The position numbers were made by a program, and so were the translations under genes. The notes beneath the pieces are model-generated. The model was not told the DNA's origin. It did no database searches and saw only the letters and a list, made by a program, of their open reading frames with translations. From assembly GCA_028278005.1 (NCBI GenBank), contig JANQFD010000110.1, positions 1-10,462 on the forward strand: DNA of 10,462 nucleotides, read 5' to 3'. This document shows positions 5,822 through 10,462 of this stretch, piece by piece (position 1 is the first letter of the stretch; every line of letters begins with the position of its first letter). Origin of the DNA: Chlorobium sp. (GTDB lineage: Bacteria; Bacteroidota; Chlorobiia; Chlorobiales; Chlorobiaceae).

Positions 5822-7027
5822 TCAATAGATTCTTTCGTAGACTCCGTCGACTTCCCTGAAAATAGGCTCGTATTTAGCAACCTGACGGCCGAAACAGATT
5901 CCCAGCGATTCATACAGTGCGACCTGGTCAAGATCGACATGACGCTGTTCGATAGCCTTGCTTGACTCGATGTATTCTATTTTGCGGCCTTTTACTTTTG
6001 AGATAGTTACACCGGTTTTACCCTCCGTGAGCAGCAGTACAGCCGCAGCGCCTGCCTCGTAACCGAAGTTTACATCGTAAGCCGACGAGTTGCCCGCACG
6101 TACAAGATGGCCCGGATGGATCTCCCGGACTTCGGGTATTTCATAGATCCCTTCCACAAACATACCGGTTTCTTTCATGAATACCGGCATATCCGGATCG
6201 GCTTTCAGCCGTTTTTTCATCTCCTGACAGACATATTTGCCGGCTCCGGCAAGTTTTTTGTGTCCAAATGCATCAACACCTGCCGATTCGTCGACGATGT
6301 CCGATCCATCGGCATTCTTCAGGCCTTCGGCGACAACGATGGTATAGGTTCCGGCATGCACGTCGCTTTCCCTGATGCGGCGTGTAAAGCGTCCTGTGAT
6401 ATGTTCATACACAACATCCCAGTCCGCCGGGATTTCAGGAATGAGGATGCAGTCGGCTTCAGCCGCAACGCCGCTTCTGAATGCTGTATGTCCGGCATAA
6501 CGGCCGAATACTTCGGTAACCAGAATCCGGTTATGGGTTCTGCCTGTGGTTTTCAGGTCCTGAACGAACTGAGATATGCGATTGATGGTTGAGTCCCCGC
6601 CTACGGAATAGGTCTGGAGGTCGAGATCCATTGTTTTCGGGGCATGTATACACTGAATGCCGTTGTTGTTCAGGTCGACCATGACGCTCCCGCTGTCATC
6701 TCCCCCACTGATAACCAGGCCGTCAAGTTCGAACTTTTTCATCCCTTCCTTGATCCGGTTGTATTTTTCCGGGTTGCTGATAGCTTTTATCTTTACCCTC
6801 GAATGTCCTGCTTCGGAACCTGCAAAATTGCCCGAAAACTGGTCGAGGCGCGCAAAGTCGAGGTGTACGAGCTTTTCCTGATTTACAAGGTTGTACAATC
6901 CCGCGTAACCGTTCGGGATAACATACATCTCGATGCCTTTGGACAAGGCCATAAAAGCGGCTCCTTTGATGACGGCATTAAGTCCGCCGCAATCTCCGCC
7001 ACTTGTCAGAATGCCAATTTTTTTCAC
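5822..7027 (-). CDS. pfkA: 6-phosphofructokinase, probably PPi-dependent
   Basis: Phosphorylates fructose 6-phosphate to fructose 1,6-bisphosphate. Two positions that separate phosphoryl donors point to pyrophosphate (EC 2.7.1.90). The loop reads GGDD at 108-111 where ATP enzymes have GGDG, and PKT at 130-132 where ATP enzymes have PGT. If so, the reaction is reversible and can serve gluconeogenesis, which would suit an autotroph. Other motifs are LTSGGDCGGLN at 7-17, VGGDSTINR at 142-150, EVFGRYAGHTA at 172-182 and VAEGL at 232-236. The catalytic stretch reads TMDLD (132-136) where TIDND is usual: both Asp are kept, but Asn is replaced by Leu. The 401-residue length is between E. coli PfkA (320) and the long PFP enzymes. 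The start is GTG at 7027, supported by AGGAG six bases upstream. It is monocistronic by its own promoter and terminator, and divergent from the ABC permease. The donor assignment is by motif only. Confidence 0.9.
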   Translation of the reverse strand: MKKIGILTSGGDCGGLNAVIKGAAFMALSKGIEMYVIPNGYAGLYNLVNQEKLVHLDFARLDQFSGNFAGSEAGHSRVKIKAISNPEKYNRIKEGMKKFELDGLVISGGDDSGSVMVDLNNNGIQCIHAPKTMDLDLQTYSVGGDSTINRISQFVQDLKTTGRTHNRILVTEVFGRYAGHTAFRSGVAAEADCILIPEIPADWDVVYEHITGRFTRRIRESDVHAGTYTIVVAEGLKNADGSDIVDESAGVDAFGHKKLAGAGKYVCQEMKKRLKADPDMPVFMKETGMFVEGIYEIPEVREIHPGHLVRAGNSSAYDVNFGYEAGAAAVLLLTEGKTGVTISKVKGRKIEYIESSKAIEQRHVDLDQVALYESLGICFGRQVAKYEPIFREVDGVYERIY

Positions 7028-7033
7028 GGTATT

Positions 7034-7038
7034 CTCCT
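7034..7038 (-). promoter_or_regulatory. Ribosome binding site deciding the GTG start of pfkA
   Basis: AGGAG on the minus strand ends six bases before the GTG at 7027. This is the best-placed Shine-Dalgarno sequence in the window and fixes the non-ATG start. Confidence 0.8.
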
Positions 7039-7084
7039 GTGTAATAATCGGTTTAGGTTGTTACAAGCTGAATTTCAGTACACC

Positions 7085-7113
7085 AAGATAGATTATGCGG
7101 CCTGATTTATCAA
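7085..7113 (-). promoter_or_regulatory. Predicted sigma-70-like promoter for pfkA
   Basis: A TTGATA -35 box (7113-7108) and a TATCTT -10 box (7090-7085) are exactly 17 bp apart on the minus strand. The predicted start near 7078 gives a leader of about 50 nt containing the AGGAG site. This is supported by motif and spacing only. Confidence 0.42.
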
Positions 7114-7166
7114 CTGAATTTGTCATAGTCCTGCAGCATTGTCAATAAAGAAACAAATCGTCATGT

Positions 7167-7201
7167 TTGTCACTTTCTCGCTATCTTCATTTACTGATTA
7201 C
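7167..7201 (-). repeat. Decayed heptamer array upstream of the ABC permease
   Basis: Read on the minus strand, five 7-bp units run from 7201 to 7167. The first is GTAATCA and the last is GTGACAA, the same unit found at 4620-4633 and 4702-4696; the second begins GTAA and the middle units are degenerate. It ends 19 bp before the permease ATG. An in-frame TTG at 7167 lies inside it, so the longer reading of the permease would be coded by the repeat. Confidence 0.45.
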
Positions 7202-7220
7202 TAATTTCTTTCTTTGCAGT

Positions 7221-8495
7221 ATGACCTTTCGCGACCATCTCTACATCGCTTATGCACACCTCAGGGAGAGGAGGCGACAGACCATACTGACCGCCCTCGG
7301 GGTTGCTATCGGATCCGCAATGCTGATCACGACGATTGCCGTTGCCGGAGGAATGTCGAGAAACGTTGTGAACAAGATTATCGACATAGCTCCCCATGTT
7401 ATTGTCAGTGCCGACAGGGTGGAGCCTCTGGTGCCGGACAACCTCATCGGCTTTCGTGAAGGTTTGCTTGGTTTTGTAGAGAAAAACGTAACCATCGCGG
7501 AAAAGGAAACAATCAAGAACTACGCCGATGTCGTTGAAAGAATCCGTCTTGACCGGGAAGTCGAAGTGGTTTCTCCTTATGTGGCAAGCAACCTTATCGT
7601 GCGTAACAGGTCCCGTTTCACCTCCTGTGTTGCAAAGGGGGTCGTACCTGAAAAGGAGGCAGGTATAGCCAATCTCGGCAAGAAACTTGTCGATCCTCAG
7701 GCACTCACGGAACTCGCCTATACTCCTAACGGTATCCTGGTCGGCAATCTGCTTGCCGAAGATCTCAAGGCATCCTACCATTCACGTCTGGTGCTGATCA
7801 GCAAGGACGGTGAAGAGTTCCCGGTTACGGTTGTCGGAAGATTCAGTACAGGGTTCAATGCCAAGGATCGCCAGGAGGCTTACATCAACCTTGCGCTTGC
7901 CCAGCGAATTGAGGGTATTGCCCCCAACACCGTTACTGCTATCGGTCTGAGAACTGCCGATGTCGGGCGGGCGGGAGATGTTGCGGCAAGAATTCAGCAA
8001 CAGACAGGCTACCAGAGCGAAAGCTGGGACAATACCAATAAAAACGTCATCGACTTCTATAACCGGAACGGTACGATTACCCTTGTGCTTGTCGGTTTTG
8101 TATTTGTCGTGGCAGGACTCGGGGTCTCATCGGTCATGACCACGGTCGTACTCCAGAAAGTCAAGGATATTGCAATCATGCGCTCCATGGGCGTTCAGCG
8201 CGGGAGTATCACCGGTATTTTCGTGATCGAGGGATTTATAATCGGTATTCTCGGAGTGAGTGTCGGAAGCCCTCTCGGACATTTCATCACCAGGCTTGTC
8301 GGGTCGATCCGTTTCGAGGTGAACACGGCGGGAGTGCTGCAAAGCGACAGGATCAATGTTTTCGAAACTCCTGAAGCCTATATTATCGTGATTGTCTTCG
8401 GCATCATCATTTCCGTTGTTTCATCGTTAGGCCCTGCCAGGAGAGCGGCCGGGTATGTGCCGGTGAAAATCCTCCGGGGACAAATGGGAACGTAG
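7221..8495 (+). CDS. ABC transporter permease, FtsX/LolCE/MacB-type
   Basis: An inner-membrane permease of the type VII ABC (mechanotransmission) class. These proteins work with a LolD/MacB-like ATPase and move substrates or force outside the membrane rather than through a pore. The 424 residues show the class layout. A first membrane helix lies at about 22-44. A large extracytoplasmic domain (about 45-283, MacB-like periplasmic core) follows, and three helices come near the C-terminus (about 285-310, 332-355 and 385-404). The segment VKDIAIMRSMGVQRGSI (314-330) is the typical cytoplasmic coupling region, and the tail PARRAAGYVPVKILRG is also characteristic. The ATG at 7221 begins at the expected MTFRDHLYIAYAHLR; the upstream in-frame TTG at 7167 lies in a repeat. 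No ATPase gene is adjacent: neighbours are divergent pfkA and convergent ispF. The substrate is unknown; LolC/LolE or a DevC-like exporter are the likeliest alternatives. Confidence 0.9.
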   Translation: MTFRDHLYIAYAHLRERRRQTILTALGVAIGSAMLITTIAVAGGMSRNVVNKIIDIAPHVIVSADRVEPLVPDNLIGFREGLLGFVEKNVTIAEKETIKNYADVVERIRLDREVEVVSPYVASNLIVRNRSRFTSCVAKGVVPEKEAGIANLGKKLVDPQALTELAYTPNGILVGNLLAEDLKASYHSRLVLISKDGEEFPVTVVGRFSTGFNAKDRQEAYINLALAQRIEGIAPNTVTAIGLRTADVGRAGDVAARIQQQTGYQSESWDNTNKNVIDFYNRNGTITLVLVGFVFVVAGLGVSSVMTTVVLQKVKDIAIMRSMGVQRGSITGIFVIEGFIIGILGVSVGSPLGHFITRLVGSIRFEVNTAGVLQSDRINVFETPEAYIIVIVFGIIISVVSSLGPARRAAGYVPVKILRGQMGT

Positions 8496-8500
8496 AGGTC

Positions 8501-8528
8501 GTAGGCAGTTGCCAGTGAGCAGTCTGCA
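8501..8528 (+). repeat. Tandem heptamer array, GTNNGCA type, after the ABC permease
   Basis: Four contiguous 7-bp units start at 8501, 8508, 8515 and 8522, five bases after the permease stop codon. All begin GT and end CA; three of four fit GTNNGCA and the fourth is GTTGCCA. A run of six T follows at 8529-8534, but the array folds only weakly (best stem 4 bp), so a terminator is not well supported. Confidence 0.7.
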
Positions 8529-8550
8529 TTTTTTACCCTGTCATAAACAG

Positions 8551-8591
8551 AAAAACCACCGGTTGAATCAGGCTATCCAGCCTCTTCAATC
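8551..8591 (-). terminator. Possible terminator of ispF, overlapping its stop codon
   Basis: A hairpin pairs 8570-8574 with 8579-8583 (AGGCT/AGCCT) and 8563-8567 with 8585-8589 (TTGAA/TTCAA), with a small internal bulge and a 4-nt loop. On the minus strand a run of five T lies at 8555-8551, about five bases beyond the stem. The hairpin spans the ispF stop codon. The interrupted stem and the spaced T-run keep this tentative. Confidence 0.4.
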
Positions 8592-9049
8592 AGGCATATT
8601 GCATGGGCGCAGACGCCTTCTTCACGTCCAACGTAGCCGAGTTTTTCATTCGTGGTGGCTTTTACCGCAACCTTGCCGACATCGATACCAAGACATGTCG
8701 CTATGTTTTCACGCATGGCCATAATGTGCGGCGCGACTTTAGGCCTTTCCATAAGCAGCATCGAGTCGATGTTTGCTATTGTGTAACCCTCGTCTGCCAC
8801 AAGTTTGCCGACATGGCGCAGGAGTATCTTGCTGTCGATGTCCTTGAATTCGGAGCTTGTGTCGGGAAAATGCTTCCCGATGTCTCCAAGTGCGGCTGCA
8901 CCCAACAGAGCGTCGCTGATCGCATGGAGCAGGACATCCGCGTCGCTGTGCCCTTTCAGCCCTTTGGAATGAGGAATATCCACGCCGCCGACAATCAGTT
9001 TTCTGCCTTCCGCAAACTGGTGAATGTCAATACCTATACCGACTCGCAT
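8573..9049 (-). CDS. ispF: 2-C-methyl-D-erythritol 2,4-cyclodiphosphate synthase
   Basis: Fifth step of the MEP isoprenoid pathway: CDP-methylerythritol 2-phosphate is cyclised to MEcPP with loss of CMP, by a homotrimer with active sites between subunits. The 158-residue length almost equals E. coli IspF (159). Zinc ligands D8, H10 and H42 are present in GIDIH and VLLHAISDALLG. The SDAD loop is at 35-38, GDIGKHFPDT follows the second helix, and KATTNEKLGYVGREEG near the C-terminus forms the cytidine-binding region. The ATG at 9049 places D8 and H10 exactly where the family has them; a GTG twelve codons upstream is in frame but would add an unmatched extension. ispD, often adjacent or fused in other bacteria, is not next to it here. 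The product feeds isoprenoids, including the tails of chlorophylls and quinones. It converges with the ABC permease gene 77 nt away. Confidence 0.97.
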   Translation of the reverse strand: MRVGIGIDIHQFAEGRKLIVGGVDIPHSKGLKGHSDADVLLHAISDALLGAAALGDIGKHFPDTSSEFKDIDSKILLRHVGKLVADEGYTIANIDSMLLMERPKVAPHIMAMRENIATCLGIDVGKVAVKATTNEKLGYVGREEGVCAHAICLIEEAG

Positions 9050-9341
9050 AGCTGTTTTTTCCGCGTTTAGAATTGAAGAATACACCTTTTATGGTTGAAC
9101 GGCCACCCGGTGTGAAGGGTTTATATCGACCGAACAACTTATGGAAATATGCAGGGGAAACAAAGATATCCATTATATTTAATAATAACGGTTCCTCTAT
9201 ACATTGCCGCAATTCCCGAATGTATCGGGATAACGCAGTAAGCGAGACACACAGCAAATTAATAGAGGAGCTCTTGAGCATTCCGATAGAACAAGGTTCG
9301 TATTTCTCTCCAGGCCCGAAAACGGTGTGAGATCAGCTGCC
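9050..9341. other. Divergent intergenic region between ispF and the DUF4407-like gene
   Basis: This 292-bp gap must hold the start signals of both neighbours. On the minus strand a perfect TATAAT (9177-9172) is seen without a convincing -35 box, about 120 bp from the ispF start. Two overlapping dyads lie in the middle: ATACATT/AATGTAT (9199-9205 and 9219-9225) and TCCCGA/TCGGGA (9214-9219 and 9225-9230). An 85-codon open stretch on the plus strand (9073-9330, TTG start) shows no recognisable domain and is probably not a gene. Nothing else was recognised. Confidence 0.5.
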
Positions 9342-10462
9342 ATGAACATGCAGGACATACGAAAGTTTTTCTGGATGTGTACCGGAACCCCTGTTGAAAT
9401 TATCGAGAAATATCCTACTGAGCACAATAAGTTTATCGGGATCGGTGCAACCATTTTTTTTACCGCTTTGTTCGCTGCACTTTCGGGTGGTTATGCACTC
9501 TACTACGTTTTTGCCGGTACACCCCTTGCCATTCTGTTTGCGGTAGTTTTCGGTATTCTCTCGGGACTTGCGATTTTTAATCTTGACCGTTACATCGTTT
9601 CAAGCATCAACAAGACCGCAAAAGGACTTCGGCAGTTTTACCAGGCATCACCCCGTCTGATTTTCGCCATTCTGATTGCGATTGTCATCGCACGCCCTCT
9701 CGAACTCAAGATTTTCGACAAGGAAATCAAGGACGTTCTCAAGTCGCGATACCTGAAAGAGCAGCAGGAAAGCATTTCAAGGGTCGGGGCGGCTTTTGCA
9801 GACAAATACTCACTCGAGCTAAGCCAGATAGAAAAACTGCAGAAAGAATACGACGCAATCACAAAGGAAGTGAGCGGCTTGCGGGAAGAGCTGAAAAAGG
9901 AGGTGTTCGGGGATAAAACCTCTACGACGTCGGGTATAGTGGGGTTCGGAACCTACGCAAAAGAAAAGCAGGAGGTGATAAAGGCCAAACAGAACCGCGA
10001 GCAGTATCTTGCCTCGCAGCTTGCAAGGCTTGAGGCATATATCAACCGCCGGAAGGATGTTGAAGGGATTACCCGCCAGACTATGCTTACCGACTCACTG
10101 ATGAATGTCAAGGTGTCCTATGCAGGCTTTGCCGACCGCAACTGGGCACTCGGCCAGCTCACCGAAGGGGGGGACGACGTCAACAACGCTTCGGCAAATG
10201 CCGTGATGTTCATCACACTGTTGTTCGTAGCGTTTGAATGCGCTCCGATTCTCGTAAAATTACTTTCCGATGCCGGTCCTTCCGATGTTGATATCCATGA
10301 GTCCGAAGCAAGGATCATCCGCTGGTTGACGGCAACCTCACCATTGTCCTCGAACCGTTTTGTCCGTGCCTACCGTGCCATCGGCGGCAAACCCGGCCGG
10401 CGAATCTCACGCAAACCCCTTTACGGCAAGCGGGTAAGAAGGGTTGAACGGATAGAAAGCAA
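9342..10462 (+). CDS. DUF4407-like membrane protein with long coiled-coil domain (3' end cut by window)
   Basis: I translated 373 codons that stay open to the right edge. The function of this family is unknown to me. The layout is clear. Three membrane helices lie at about 31-57, 60-80 and 104-119. A charged helical or coiled-coil region follows (about 120-245, rich in Glu, Lys and Gln, interrupted by a Gly/Ser/Thr-rich stretch at 190-205). A fourth helix is at about 286-308, and the C-terminal tail is very basic (about 350-370). The motifs FNLDRYIVSS at 79-88 and IARPLELKIF at 116-125, together with the arrangement of three helices, soluble coil and one helix, resemble the DUF4407 family. 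That call is from memory of the family and should be confirmed. The ATG at 9342 is the first ATG in the frame; a second ATG two codons later and a GTG at 9327 are alternatives. No Shine-Dalgarno is evident. It is divergent from ispF. Confidence 0.82.
   Translation, partial: MNMQDIRKFFWMCTGTPVEIIEKYPTEHNKFIGIGATIFFTALFAALSGGYALYYVFAGTPLAILFAVVFGILSGLAIFNLDRYIVSSINKTAKGLRQFYQASPRLIFAILIAIVIARPLELKIFDKEIKDVLKSRYLKEQQESISRVGAAFADKYSLELSQIEKLQKEYDAITKEVSGLREELKKEVFGDKTSTTSGIVGFGTYAKEKQEVIKAKQNREQYLASQLARLEAYINRRKDVEGITRQTMLTDSLMNVKVSYAGFADRNWALGQLTEGGDDVNNASANAVMFITLLFVAFECAPILVKLLSDAGPSDVDIHESEARIIRWLTATSPLSSNRFVRAYRAIGGKPGRRISRKPLYGKRVRRVERIES

Noticed and set aside
6107..7105. Open frames of 153-161 codons on the plus strand antisense to pfkA
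   Set aside because: They mirror a strongly conserved gene on the other strand and show no family motifs of their own.
9073..9330. An 85-codon open frame on the plus strand between ispF and the DUF4407-like gene
   Set aside because: It starts with TTG, lacks a ribosome binding site and any recognisable motif, has an unconvincing composition, and spans the region that should hold divergent promoters.
1..10462. A dedicated new defence, biosynthetic or mobile system
   Set aside because: Nearly all genes belong to well-known housekeeping families with normal motifs and lengths; only the DUF4407-like gene and the intergenic repeats remain unexplained, and they do not form a coherent cassette within the window.

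Overview
The window most likely comes from a green sulfur bacterium (family Chlorobiaceae). The clearest pointer is a truncated (bacterio)chlorophyll synthase gene directly downstream of trpD. Moderate GC and compact, mostly SD-poor housekeeping genes fit, but the species cannot be named from the sequence alone. It reads as ordinary chromosome: no rRNA, tRNA, CRISPR array, transposase, phage gene or defence cassette was found.

Layout, left to right. (1) Positions 1-1881, minus strand: trpD (tryptophan biosynthesis) followed after 61 nt by a BchG/ChlG-type prenyltransferase cut by the left edge. (2) 1981-3453, plus strand: an M24 aminopeptidase P-like metallopeptidase, then cutA. (3) 3436-7027, minus strand, transcribed in the order pfkA, ilvE, holB. 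The pfkA gene looks like a PPi-dependent phosphofructokinase and has a strong terminator after it. ilvE is the branched-chain aminotransferase and holB the clamp-loader delta-prime subunit. holB and cutA converge and overlap by 18 nt. (4) 7221-8495, plus strand: an FtsX/LolCE/MacB-type ABC transporter permease without an adjacent ATPase gene. (5) 8573-9049, minus strand: ispF (MEP isoprenoid pathway). (6) 9342 to the right edge, plus strand: an uncharacterised membrane/coiled-coil protein resembling DUF4407, with no stop codon inside the window.

The genes do not form one dedicated system. There is a loose metabolic link: ispF feeds the isoprenoid supply from which the prenyl tail used by the chlorophyll synthase is made. 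trpD and ilvE are amino-acid genes, and pfkA controls the PPi/ATP economy of glycolysis or gluconeogenesis.

The most interesting non-gene signal is a set of short arrays with exact 7-bp periodicity in four separate intergenic gaps (about 3079-3113, 4620-4702, 7167-7201 and 8501-8528). Two of them carry the same unit, GTGACAA. One is arranged as an inverted pair that can fold into a long imperfect hairpin between ilvE and holB. I see no convincing complete new biological system here. The DUF4407-like gene is the least understood gene.
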